From Larimichthys crocea (Eukaryota; Chordata; Actinopteri; Sciaenidae), in assembly GCF_000972845.2 (NCBI RefSeq), contig NC_040013.1, forward strand, positions 7,342,061 to 7,406,060: 64,000 nucleotides of DNA. Reading direction: 5' to 3'. Below are positions 51,129 to 62,800 of this stretch, piece by piece. Position 1 is the first letter of the stretch. Each line of letters starts with the position of its first letter. The position numbers were made by a program, and so were the translations under genes. The notes under the pieces are model-generated. The model was not told the DNA's origin and searched no databases. It saw only the letters and a program-made list of their open reading frames with translations.

Positions 51129-53029
51129 AGCGTAATAATTAAAATTTAGCACAGGAATGGTGCACTCTGCAACTAACATAAATGCAATGAAAACTGCCAC
51201 ATAGGGAAGTAATTACAGAATGTAGTCACTGCATCAGAAGTGTTGGCCATATTTTGTATATAAAGTGAGGCTTTATTCCATCAAAATCTTAAAAGCAAAA
51301 TTCAGAAGCTTATTCTGACCCCATCTCAAATTGATTCATAATTTTATGACAATCTGAGCTAAAATTCTGTATAGTATGCGACTTTGAGTACTATTTGCTA
51401 TAAACCGTCTTCAAGTTCAGTTATATTAATAATACCCATCTGTGAGTGTTCAGTGTTTACGTAAATCACAACTGCTTTAGCAAGCACAAAATGATCCACC
51501 AGAATTACTGCTGTGGGCCCCTATTCGGGCACTTTTCCAGTAATGATTGATAAAGTAGAGCTTGTGGAAAGTGCACGCTGCCAGGGTAGGTGTTGCATGT
51601 AAAACATCACAGGCTGTTAACCAAGTAGCATATGACAACACTGCTCATGCACAAGGAGTTGCTGTGCATGTTGAGTGCTGTGAGAACGGGGCATGTTGGA
51701 AGGGAAGATAGATGCAGCATCCTCTCGTTTCAGAGGCTGATAGATTTCAGAGGGAATTGTCAAGGATGGCTTGGTGCTGAATTTGGACCAGAACATCTTC
51801 ACATGCAGGCTTCTAATAATTGAACCTCTCTTTAGGAGTACAGTAACACATTGCCTCGCCTTTCATCTGCTTCCCACAAGTGCAAGGCAGTGACAAGTTC
51901 TCATGGAACATACGCAGCAATAAACAGCATAACATGGCAATTGTAATGCGAACAGTATGCTGCCACTCGAACGAGTAATTGACTTCAGCAGACCTACAAT
52001 CAGTGAAATGTTTGCAGAAATAAAACCCACTCCTTTCCCGTAAGAGTGTCCATTATTAGGACAAAGTTTGGCTTTTTTTCCTCTGTACAAAAATCTGCTT
52101 AAAGTTTGGGCGTGTCGAACAACATAATTTTCTCTGTCCTTTTTTTAAGGCCATACTTTTAGATTACAGCAGTCAACACAAACCATAGTCTGGATCTCTT
52201 TGCTTACTTAAAAAAAGAGTAGACATCGAAAAGAGTCATCCATTATCACTGCATCTCTGAGGATGTCCCTCTTTATTAAAATGCTGAAAGCAAATGGCCT
52301 TTCACTTTCTGTGAATGGAAAAGTATGTGCATGTCACGTGTGTGGTCGAGCTGATATTCCAGTGGTCCCCTACTGTAAATAAGGAAACATACATATATAC
52401 TGTCCAACCCTATTTTCATTAGTGTTTGGAAATTGGAACTGCAGGAGCCTCAAAGGAGATGCCAGTTACGGTACTTGTCACTTTATTTGGTCAGAAAACC
52501 AAATCTGATCTCCACCCAAAAAAGTTTCTTTTTCAAGCCCAAAAGTTTCCTCATTGCCATCATCTCTGGCCTAGTTCTGTCTTTTAATGAAGCAACCAAA
52601 AGCTTTGTAGTTTGATTAAACAGAGACTTTGTGAAAGGTGACAGCAACATACATGTTCTAATGCTCTGTAGACATGAAAGACTTATTTGGATGAAAAATA
52701 ATGAACCAGAGCATTAAAAATGCAGCTCTTGGGTAGATCATGTTGAAAAATGACTCGCTTTCTCGTTTCTTCATATTCTGTTTGTGTGGTGGCTCGTTAT
52801 GCCATGAAGGTAATACATAACAGAGTGCGTTCTTGGATCCCTGTGGACGCACACACAAGCTCTAAATAAGAATAGATTTTATCACCGCCCCATCCAGGAA
52901 CTCAATAGCTGCATTGTATGCTGAAGGATTTCTACTTTGGCTTGGACTGGAACAAATGGGTGGCCTGAAAATAGCATCCAGGTTCCACTCATAAGCCATT
53001 TAACCAAAGATCCTCCGCTGCACTGCTGG
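51129..53029. other. non-coding stretch, nothing recognised
   Basis: About 1.9 kb of unique-looking sequence with no supportable gene or family-level repeat. Confidence 0.55.
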
Positions 53030-53430
53030 TTTTGTTCACTGTTTATCTAATAACAATCGCGACTCCTTTCTTTTTCGGCCATGGTTATTAGTTTGTTTGC
53101 CATTTACTGGTCCAGCCCACCTCCTCAAGTCTCTTTTGTAAATACCTCTCATACTGAGCTCAGGGTATTTGGTTTGGTGTGTAATTTCCGTGCTGCCAAG
53201 GTTAAGCGAGCAGGACTAATTGAATCTTGCATTTCTTCTTATGATTTATGGTGGAACAGAATAGATTCAGAGGTTTGATCTGCTGTAATCTCTCTCATTA
53301 CAGGAAATGTAAGAGGAGATGATTGTCCAGCTTAATTTAAAACGTCTGCAAATTTCTCACAACCTCTTTGATTCTGCACTGGCAGACCATCTGCTAACGG
53401 CCTATCGTGCAGTATGACTGCCAGCTGGAC
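53030..53430. promoter_or_regulatory. candidate cis-regulatory stretch
   Basis: Repeat-free island inside the repeat-rich block. It has a SOX-type aacaat at 53052-53057, a gtaatttcc word, a homeodomain ctaattg at about 53216-53222 and a cattacagg near 53297. That no recognised mobile element interrupts it, while its neighbourhood is full of them, would fit purifying selection, but this is an inference. No coding domain is visible. Confidence 0.17.
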
Positions 53431-53967
53431 ACTGAGCCAAACAAGGTGCTCCCTACCCTAAACTTTAATTCTGTTTAATTCACAAGCTCATTAAAATGCG
53501 TAAGTTTACCAGATTGGCTGGTTTCAGGAGGAAAAACAGCAAGGGACAACCGCAAGGGTGAGGATCAAATGATGTGAAAATGTACTTTTCTCATGATAAC
53601 TGATTTTCCATGTCCTGATGTAAACCTACAGTAGTTCATAAAACAAATACATAATCCTTTCCTACATCCTGCGCTCTAATGATTTTGTCCACTTCCCACT
53701 GAAATAACCAGAGTCTCATCTGAGGATACAAGTAGTTTTCTAATTTACCATGCAGGCTCATTTCCAGGGTTTCTGAGTCACTTTCCATGTTTACCATGGT
53801 TCACCTTGCCCTCCCTGCTCATGTTATGTCCTGTCCAAACATCCTGTTCTACTGGAAATGTGTTAATATAGGGCTGCAACATTTGGAAATGGTATTTAAT
53901 GCAATCTTCCATTCATCTAACAATACATCAAGATGTGCAGCATGTTTCTAATTCATGCAATTAGTTG
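53431..53967. other. non-coding stretch, possible repeat edge
   Basis: The word tagggctgcaacatttggaa at about 53871-53890 resembles the start of a widespread teleost repeat ('gggctgcaac...'), but what follows does not clearly match, so I do not call a copy. Confidence 0.4.
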
Positions 53968-54130
53968 CTTAAGAAAATAGTTTGATATTTTGAGGAATAT
54001 GCTTGTTTGTGTTCTTGCTGTGCAAAGTTGATGAGTTGTTTTTTTTTTCATATTTGTCCTGTACATATTCAGCTGCAGCCAGCAGTCGGATTGCTTAGTT
54101 TAGCAAAAAAGAAACCAAAACATGTCACAA
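53968..54130 (+). mobile_element. family F repeat, decayed copy
   Basis: Recognisable modules are: atagtttgatattttgagga and atatgcttgtttgtgttctt, then, after a T run, tattcagctgcagccagcag and attgcttagtttagcaaaaa followed by agaaacc. The copy ends in the internal module. A second copy begins less than 200 bases later. Confidence 0.55.
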
Positions 54131-54317
54131 ATGCTTCCATCACACACAATTTGACATGAGCAGCCACTTTTAATAAACCTTTGCTGACTTTGCTGTTTTA
54201 TTTACCATATTTCATGTTTTTTAGAAATTAATGGGATGATTAAAAAACATAATTAAATGTGTGTATTTTACCTTTTTAAAGTTTACTTTTGGATACATTT
54301 ATACATATTTATACTCG

Positions 54318-54612
54318 GAAAAGGAAATAGTTACTTTCTTGCCCAGAGTTAGATAAGGAAATCGATACCACCCTGATATCTGTCAATCTTTAAAATAAAG
54401 GGCTACAGCCAGCAGTTAATTAGCTAGGCTTAGCATGATGAACATGAGGAAACAGATAAAGTGCCCACACAAACAAATCTGTACACAAACTGTACACAAG
54501 CAATGCAAAAACTCCACAGCAAGGGAGAAAAAAAAAAACTTCTAGTGGATTTTGGTACCCTGTCTGTATGCAAAGCTAAGCTACCTAGCTGCTCACGTTG
54601 GCTTCTTATTTA
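54318..54612 (+). mobile_element. family F repeat
   Basis: Modules: ttgcccagagttagataagg, aaatcgataccaccctgata, tctgtcaatc, agggctacagccagcagtta and ttagctaggcttagcatgat. The 3' part is tgtctgtatgcaaagctaag, ctacctagctgctcac and ttcttatttaa, the inverted counterpart of the internal module. The foldback structure is thus visible in this copy as well. The A run near 54529-54538 interrupts it. Confidence 0.65.
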
Positions 54613-54639
54613 AATCGACTGAGTGCACCGACTCTTTAT

Positions 54640-54885
54640 CAACAACAGTCTGCTTTGAGGCCTCACCTGTGAGCTGCCCAGTAAAACCACAGTCCTTTAT
54701 CAGGCACTTGAGAAGCTCCACAGGAGCAGTCGGGGGTTAAGTGCTTTGCTCAGGGGAACTTTGAAATTTGTTAGAGACGGAGGGGTGAATGTTACTCATT
54801 TACTTTCTCCACACACATGGTATTTTCACAGACAATCTGGGGATTTAAACTGACAGCCTTCTGGTCACAAACCTGCATTTCATCA
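54640..54885 (-). mobile_element. tRNA-derived SINE (third type), minus strand
   Basis: On the minus strand the head reads 'gcaggtttgtgaccagaagg' and then a B-box-like 'cagtttaaatcc' (complement of about 54841-54852). The plus-strand body has ctccacaggagcagtcgggg, gttaagtgctttgctcaggg and gaactttgaaattt. The body core is similar to that of the SINE at 45.6 kb, while the head differs. I remember this layout from teleost genomes. Edges are approximate and the promoter boxes are damaged. Confidence 0.65.
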
Positions 54886-56040
54886 CTTTTTTTTCCAAAA
54901 GGCCTGTAAAATATTCATAGAACGCTTACTTAAATATTTATAAAAACTGTTTATATAAATAATATGTGACTGTAAATGTACGTAATATATAAAAATGTGG
55001 AGAATGTTTATTCCAAGGCAGCCAATGCCATTGCTCAAAACCGTGGAGTTGGCCAGTTGTTAGCACAGTGGTATTTGCGGCTTCTTTGCTAAAACCCTTC
55101 AGGATCAAACCAGTAATAAGAACAATGTGTACTGATGAGCCGGGCCCCACCACCAGCTTTACCGTGGTCCTCCAACCACCTGAAACTACAGGTCAGGATT
55201 ACAAGTTGTCCCAAGAGGATGAGCCCCACTCCTTCTTTTTCTTCGACCTTTGACTTGGTCAGTTTGACTGACACACAGGCAGGAAACATGATGCAGAGGT
55301 ACTTTGCCTGAACGCTTTCAAAACACTCTTTGTTGTTTTTTCTGTGGAGAATCAAGGGATCGTGAAAGATCTCCTCCAGTTATTTCTCATGTGGCATTGT
55401 GTTACTGTGTCTGGCATTTCTTTAATCCCAGAAAAAATCCTCCAGCCCTCAGGGTGTCACATATGATTTGCATTTTTTTACACACATGATGCCATCACTT
55501 TGATATCTAACAATATTATTTAGTACCAAATATTTTGGTCAATGCAATTACGCTAATGCTTTCCCTCATAATATGGTAAGCTTTCAAAATGTTTTGATTA
55601 CATTTGCATGGTGGCATGCGCCCTGCGTTTGATGTTCCTCGGAGCATGAAAGCAGCGGACGCCGTGGTTCAGTCTTTGCCGCTGGTTTTACTAACATGTA
55701 TTCCCTTTTTTGTTGAGGCTCAGATAAAACATTGATATGACTTCCATATTGTATTTGTCAAACTCACAGTGAAGCAGCAGTTTCGCCATCTTTAGCTCCA
55801 TAATGTGACATGTTTACTGAAACTGAATATGCGTGTGGGATTTAGTTATGAGAAGGATTTAAATCAAATCCTCAAAACGGTACAGCGGCTCAGAATTGTT
55901 TAAACATTAGGCGGGGTTTGCTTGTTGTCCGAAATCACGTTTGACTAAGGTATGCTCCTGAGGTTTTAGACATATTTGACATAACAAGAAATAACTTTTC
56001 AATTAACACAAGACAGACAGGATTAGAACTTTTTAGAATT
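54886..56040. other. non-coding stretch, nothing firmly recognised
   Basis: About 1.15 kb. The part at 55020-55260 is open on both strands (61 codons plus, 88 minus) and carries an acag/gtcagg donor-like word near 55190. No domain is recognised. 55640-55690 is slightly GC-rich. Confidence 0.45.
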
Positions 56041-56700
56041 TATTTTTAATATGAAGCTACAGCCAGCAGGTGATTAGCTTGGGTTAACATTAAGCAGGGA
56101 GAACAAAACTAGCCTGTCTCTCTCCAAAGGCTGCCTAACAGCACCTACCTCTCCCTAATTCATTTCTTGTTTGTTTAATCCAGTGGTTCTCAACCGGTCT
56201 GGCTTCGGGACCCACCATCACCCCTAAAGGACAAGCCGTGACCCAAATTGAGGAAAATTTTCAACTTCTCAAATTTATTTAATGAAAAGATGGTGCAGTT
56301 TGGTGGGTGTCTATTAACATTACAAGGCTTTATCGCCACCTACTGTGGCGATTGTGAATACGGCAAGACGGCACTCCGCGGCATAAAAAATCCACTTCAA
56401 AATAAAAGCACAGGATTTTGTTCTTAACATTTTTTTCCCAGGCAAAGGCCCGCGACCCACTGAGAACGGGACCCACCAGTTGAGAATCACTGGTTTAATC
56501 CATACAACAACAACACCATGTGGTTGCGTGGAGACTATGTGCTGATATCCAACATTTTTTGGGCCTGGTGCACTGACTCTCTGACAGGCAACCAGTACAG
56601 ACTCCAGGAAGTCACTGCACCATGGCCAAGATGTAGCTGGCTGGCTGTTTCCCACTATTTCCAATGCTAAGCTAAGCTAACAGGCTCCAGACTGTGCTGC
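56041..56700 (+). mobile_element. family F repeat interrupted by a hAT-type element
   Basis: The left part, to about 56172, shows tatgaagctacagccagcag, gtgattagcttgggttaac, aaaactagcctgtctctctc and attcatttcttgtttgttta. The right part resumes at about 56501 with catacaac and ends with gctgtttcccactatttcca, atgctaagctaagctaacag and gctccagactg, the inverted counterpart of the left module. In the family the phrase 'ttgtttaatcc' runs straight into 'gtacaa' or 'catacaa', so the hAT insertion splits exactly this phrase and the copy is nested. Confidence 0.75.
56173..56500. mobile_element. non-autonomous hAT-type transposon with 8-bp target duplication
   Basis: The element spans 56181-56492 (312 bp). 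Its ends are 18-bp terminal inverted repeats, cagtggttctcaaccggt on the left and, read inward from the right, cagtgattctcaactggt: 16 of 18 bases match. It is flanked by a perfect 8-bp duplication, gtttaatc at 56173-56180 and at 56493-56500. The 'CAGTGGTTCTCAA' end and the 8-bp duplication are hallmarks of the hAT superfamily. The element is far too short for a transposase and has no frame related to one, so it must have been mobilised in trans. The intact duplication suggests a younger age than the surrounding repeats. Confidence 0.95.
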
Positions 56701-56702
56701 TT

Positions 56703-56826
56703 TTATTATTTTGGATATTTTGGCTTTTATTAGATACGACAGATTAAGACAGACAGGAAAGAACCTGTAAGGACTCAGCCTCGATATATGGAGCATGCAC
56801 TCTACCAGGTGAACCACGAGGGTGTC
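56703..56826 (-). mobile_element. tRNA-derived SINE, shortened copy, minus strand
   Basis: On the minus strand it reads 'cgtggttcacctggtagagt' (A-box region) and 'gcatgctccatatatcgagg', then 'ctgagtccttacagg' and directly the tail part 'ttctttcctgtctgtcttaa', 'gtatctaataaaagccaaaa'. Compared with the 33.6-kb copy, the B-box and much of the body are missing, so this copy carries an internal deletion. It abuts the end of the family F copy. Confidence 0.75.
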
Positions 56827-59800
56827 ACAGCTGTTCTAACTCTCAGCAAGAAAACCAACATGCATATTCCTCTACATGTAGAGCTATTCCTTTTAATAAC
56901 AACATTTGCCCCAAGAGAAAAAAAAGAGGGAGACTTTCATAGTTGTAACTTGAGCAGTAATGTGCGGAGGGGTTTGTGTAATTTCCGTGTAACAATTAGC
57001 TGCATAAATATTTGCTCTGAAACAAGGTACGAAGAGTGAATTAACTTTTATACCTGTTTATAAGGCCCTGACTGAATGTAGGAAAACTGCTTTTACACCG
57101 TGTACTGCAGTAAAAATGAACAAGGTGTACACAACGCTTGTTGTTGTCGGCCATGACTCAGCTCCGGAGGAAGGTCCTGCTCGGAACTGTGATTGCTTTG
57201 TGAAAAAAAAAAATTGCCCTCATTAAGAGGAATTAATGGCTCACAAAAGCAACTGAAGGTGCAGTGGTTTGGGGTTTTTTTAAAGGAAAGAAGGAAAGAT
57301 TGACTGAGGTTAGAAAAACGGGAGCCTTGTGCAATTGCAGGGAATTTTGGCTTTCTCCTCATTCATTTCCACTCAGAACGGTACTCTTGCAGCATGTTTT
57401 ATGTTCTTGATGTCTTTATTGTTTTTGCAAGTCCATGGTGGCAAGATTAACATATTTTGTGGTCTGTAATAATTTCTAATAAGGGTGTTTAATTTGGATT
57501 TCATTGTCTTGGGGATGTCTTCTGGAAATGGGAAGAGAGATGCACATCCCTGACAGCCTTGCAGAGGTGTTCCCTGGGTTGGGAAAAGAAATTCAGAGCT
57601 GGCTGACTCTCAGTGTGTCTAGGGCTGACAGCCCGACGATGACACTTTATTTTCGTTTCCACTCAGGACTCACGAAGGGCCGATAGACAGTCAAAGCATT
57701 CAACATTCTCACAGAGCTCATCAACGCTGTTTTTTTTAGTTTATTTAGGGCATTCAGGGAAGCCATGAAATCCTGCTGGGTCAGTCTCCTTCTGGGATCC
57801 GTGATGATGATCGTGATGCCGTTACAGAATGTCTGATGCATTTTAGATATGTATGTGTCTGTGGTGAACAGACACAGGAGTATGCCCATTTATCCTGCCA
57901 GCACTTTCACCAACTGTGCATGTTTTTTTAGGTTTGTAAGAGGCCGATGATTAGTTGTTTTGATATCCAGATGCTGCTTCTGGTAACTGTACACCTACCT
58001 GTCCTACTGGAGCATCAACCTTCCATCTCAGTCTGTCAGCACCCACAGGTCTGTTGAGATGAGGCCTCCCTGCATGCTTGAGTCTGAACTTACAGATAAT
58101 ACCACAGCTGATTTGACATACTGCACCCTTATTCTGTGATTTACCGGAGTGCTGAATGGAAAGAATTGGATTGTGTTTTTTCACAATCTGTGCCCAGCAG
58201 AGGGCTAAATTGGCAGTCGTCTTTAGCGCGGCCAGTTTTGAGAGCCCAGTCGAGCATTTTCATTTTGATGAAACTGTAGTTTCAGATTTTAATTCCATCA
58301 GTCTTTCTCATTTTTTCATCTGAAATGATAAAAGATCCCTTAGCTGTCATTTAATGTCCAATGCACTCTGCTGGAAAGTAACAACCGTAACATCTTCCCT
58401 GACTGAGGAGTTTTATATGAACAGTGAATTCAACAACATCACACAGCGGACTCAAAAACACTCTGCTAGACTTTCCATTTTTGCTCTTAAATCTTTCATC
58501 CCTCTATTCTACTAAACGATCTCCCTCCCAGCTTCTCTTCCACACCCGCCACCCACCTCCTCCTCATCACAGCCTCTCTATCATACATTTTCCTTTGCTG
58601 TTGACAAGATAGGGTATCTATGACATAAGAGCCTGTACCCGTCACGCTTGCGTGCTCAAGCTGTTGCAGGAATAATCCAACATGGGTCATGCAATGCTCA
58701 AGTAAACACAAGCCTCGGACCACCAAGGCGGGCTGATAAGTTGAAAGATAGTGAAAGTGAAGCCCTTGGGAGCTACAGGGATAAAGTATAGCAGAGTAGA
58801 TAGAAAAAACAATATTGCACTCACTAGCTTAGAGAGCAGATGAAAGAGGATGGAAACCTCAGTGAAATTACAGGTTAGCTGACCAATGTGTAACGTCATA
58901 CAGTATTAGCTTAGATTAAAGGTCAGTTTGACCAAATAAAATGAAAACAACATATTTTCTTGCTTATCTTGAATGATATCTGGTCATGCAGATCATATTT
59001 TGCTTTTCTGTCTAGGTTATGAAATATGTTCGTCTAGTTCTGTCTCCACCCTGATATGGAATTTTGTTCTAACCCTAACCCCGTGTCACAGCATAAAGAT
59101 TGACATTTTAAAACTCGGTTTGAAATATTTCTCAGGAACTGTAAATAATTATGATAAAGTAAGTTAAATAACATTTGTAAAACATTTAAAAACTCAGCTT
59201 TATAAAGAGTGGGTGTGGTCAGATCAGATTTGAAATCACTTCCTCGATCACTCATTCACTGATCTATCCCTGCATAACAGACACTCAGCAGTAGTTGACA
59301 GGAAATGGGGACTTGGATACTCATATATCTACTTCATTTTGTGTTTTACAGGTATGAAATCATTATTTTCTATCTATAAAGTACAATGCATGCCATGGAT
59401 GCTACATGCATACATTTCATGCTTACAATTAGGAGGTTCAAACTAAATGGCAAAAATGTGGAGGCATTGTTGACATATGTTGTCATGATGTCATCTTTTC
59501 CATCTGAGCCGAGCACACTTTAAACTAGTGAGAAAGCTGAGATAATAACAGCACAGACCGATATCTTTCAGCTAAAATAACCAGGATTGTTCGAACTTTG
59601 GCAGCCTATTAAGAAAATAGGTTGTCAGCTTGTTGGCTTTTAAAAATTCAATAGCAAACTGTCTTTCCAAAAACCCTGGGTACGGTTTTCATTGGAACTA
59701 ATTTTGACCAGATACATAATCTGCTGCTTTGACCACCTGAAAATAAACTCCATTTACTGTAATTGTGTTGGGGTGAAGGAAAATAAAACCACAACTGTCT

Positions 59801-62800
59801 GCATGGCTAGTTACCACCGGAGTGAGAGTGAAATCTAAATGTTTAATTTGGGAGAACTGACCATTTTAACTACAGATTTTTATTGATTAAATGGAATACT
59901 GTGGATTACAGTGAGGGGAAATCGTTGCAACACAAACATATAAACATAGATTATGCTGCACAATTACATATTATGGGGGAAATATATCAATTTATAGCAT
60001 GTAACCAGTGAAATACTCAAAGTTAAAGAAAAAGAAATGTCATGACAGTATGTGAAAATATGTGACATTTGTTCTGCCTAAACCTAAGAAGCACCAGATA
60101 TAATGCAAAGATTTTGTTTCTTTGGGTGCAGCAGTTGTATTAGTGGATAGTTATTCAGGCAGAGAGTACTACAGTGTATGTCAGTCTATTAAAATAGCTG
60201 AAGAGTGTAATAACATTTTTGACTTTAGTTTTGTTGGCTTTTCTCCAGCAGCTTCATCTTGGTCGAGGAACGTCGATGACTGTCCTTGAGCAGTTTGGGG
60301 CCCTGTAGTGGTCCACGTTACACAGCACCGCACCTCTAAATCCATCCACAGACACATACGCACACTGCACACACTGGCTCTCACATCCCTGGTGATGATA
60401 AGGTCAGCCAGCAGTCATGTCATCCATTAACAGCAGGTATAGGGTTACACATGATTTCAATGTGACATGCAATAGCCGCAGAAGTCTTAAACACAGATAA
60501 AGTATTTTATTTGAACTTGAACAAGAGAGGGATCATTTGATGCTAATCATGCACTGTATGTCCCATTTGCCTTCTGGCATCCTGGTTGACAATTTCTTCC
60601 AGTGACCAAAAATGCTCTTGCAACTATTTCAGCAACTCAAGCACTCGAGTGCATACACAGAAGAAGGCACACACACGCGGATCTATGATACTACGCATGC
60701 CTTCATCAGTATTCTTGGTACAATATCCACCAAACACACCCTTCGTAGGCTTCAAAAGCATCTACTGGCTGTTCCCCAGGAAGGAGTCATTTTGCCACGC
60801 GTCCATGTGTCCTCAATTTCTTCAGTCTTCCTTGGGATGCCAGCGAGTCACTTTTCAAAGGATATATCAGGATTCTACCAACCTAAAAGATCAAATGAGC
60901 TTATCTTGTATTAACTACTATATTTAGTATGCTCTAGGTTTATTTGCTCAGCTCCGCATCGGAGTATTTCAAAGTCTAATTAAGGATATTGATTGAGTAC
61001 AAGCATACTTGGGTCAGAAGCTTAAATCAGTCACTGACTGTAGCTAATCAATGTTTGCTTGGTTAGGCTGAGGTTGCTTTCCCCTCTGCGTGCATATGCT
61101 GAGTGGATTAATTAACTCTTGGCCTTGGTGTTGGACTTTCCTGAGTGGTTAATGCTTGTGCTGTTCAGATTCCACACATCACACCTATTTTGAGACCATT
61201 AGTCTCGAAACTCGGTTTGCTGATGTTTCTGTTTCACACTCTCTATTGACATGCTTCCAACACCTAGCGGTTCACTTGGAGCACAGGTGGAAGATGATAT
61301 AGTTCAGTGCAAGGTGACTAGACTTCTGGTTTCAGATGGACACTTTGTCATGACAATTAAATTAGGTTTTATTTATCTGGTGGGTTCCTAAGCCGCTGTG
61401 CATGCAGGGAAACTATGCCAAGATATAACTTGGTTAACACTCAAAAGAAACCATTAATTTCCACTGTGGATTACACTTCAGTCTGGCCAAGCCAAGCTGG
61501 GCTCATCCTAGTGTTTCCCTTTTTCATTCTCAAGACATAAAATTGTTGGATTCTTCTCAGATTTCGCGTCAAGATTATAACGTTAAACAAACGTAACACT
61601 CCCTTGCATGCAACCGTAGGTTATGTTCCCAGGAATGTCCTCAGCCTACAGAAAAGCTTTCTGATAGAGCCATCAGAATGGCCGCCTGTGCCAATTTAAC
61701 TCACAGCATAAAGTGATGGGACTTGGCCAATCGATTGGCTTATTACTGACCTCCTCTCATCAGGGAGTGTGTTCTACTTCCATCACAACCGCAGTCAGTA
61801 CTGTGGGGAGGATAATTGCAGTGTGTAGCGCATGGGGTGGGTCTCAAGTATCCCAGCACTCAGCCTGTTGCCAGAGGAAAACACATTGATCTCTGAAGGT
61901 GATGAAAAGGCTCTCTCAAAGGCCCTGCTTCCTCCTCAGGAGCGTTCCAGCCTTGACACTGAACCAGAGCAAAAGCGTAGATGATCCATGCTTTACTGCC
62001 AGCCATAGTTGTATTCATGTCATTTGTCTTTTATAAGTGAGTGTGTGCGTGTGTTTGACAAAGAACTGGAGAAGAAGCTGCTTGTTCTGTAATGAGTTTC
62101 AGTCCCTGAAATGAACTATGTTTTCTAAGTGAATGTGTGTCTTTGTTTAGGTGTAAAACACTACTGCAGCACTGTAAGTATTCAATCAATGCAGAGGCTC
62201 TTAAGTGCAAAAACTGTTACTTTGTCAGCAATTAGTGAAACACTGGGCAAGTCTATTTTACTGTTGTGGTGCGGGGAGAGAAAGATGCATTTTTAATACC
62301 AGTTTCAATCTGCTTGACGCAGTGTTAATGGAGCCTGCAGCGGCAGACAAATTCCTCGCATCCTAATGGATTGACTCGTGGTTTAATGAACTGACAACTG
62401 GCATCTGGACAAACACAGTGCAGGGCCCAACCAACACACTCACACACAGGCACAAAATTGCCATATTCATCAGGGATGGGTGGAGAAATGAATCCATTTC
62501 AAGTTGATAACATCCTCTGACCACTGCTGAGCATACAATCAGTTGCTGCTGTCTGCATTGTAATGAATGCTGTTCCATGTGATTAGTTTCAGATTCCTGT
62601 TGTTTGATGTCTTGAGGCTATGTGACATTAACAAGTGTCCAGTTGGTACAGTGAATTCGTTTTAACTTTAATGTAATGAAAACAACACTGGCATGGAGTA
62701 TATCGGAACTCGTGATGTCCTGTAGAACTGAGTTTCATTAGTTTGTGTATCAGGCGTCACTGTTCATTACCCTTTGCGACTGTTAGTTAGATCTAATTTA

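Noticed and set aside
59071..59085. Telomere-like ctaaccctaacccc
   Set aside because: Fewer than three units, inside unrelated unique sequence.
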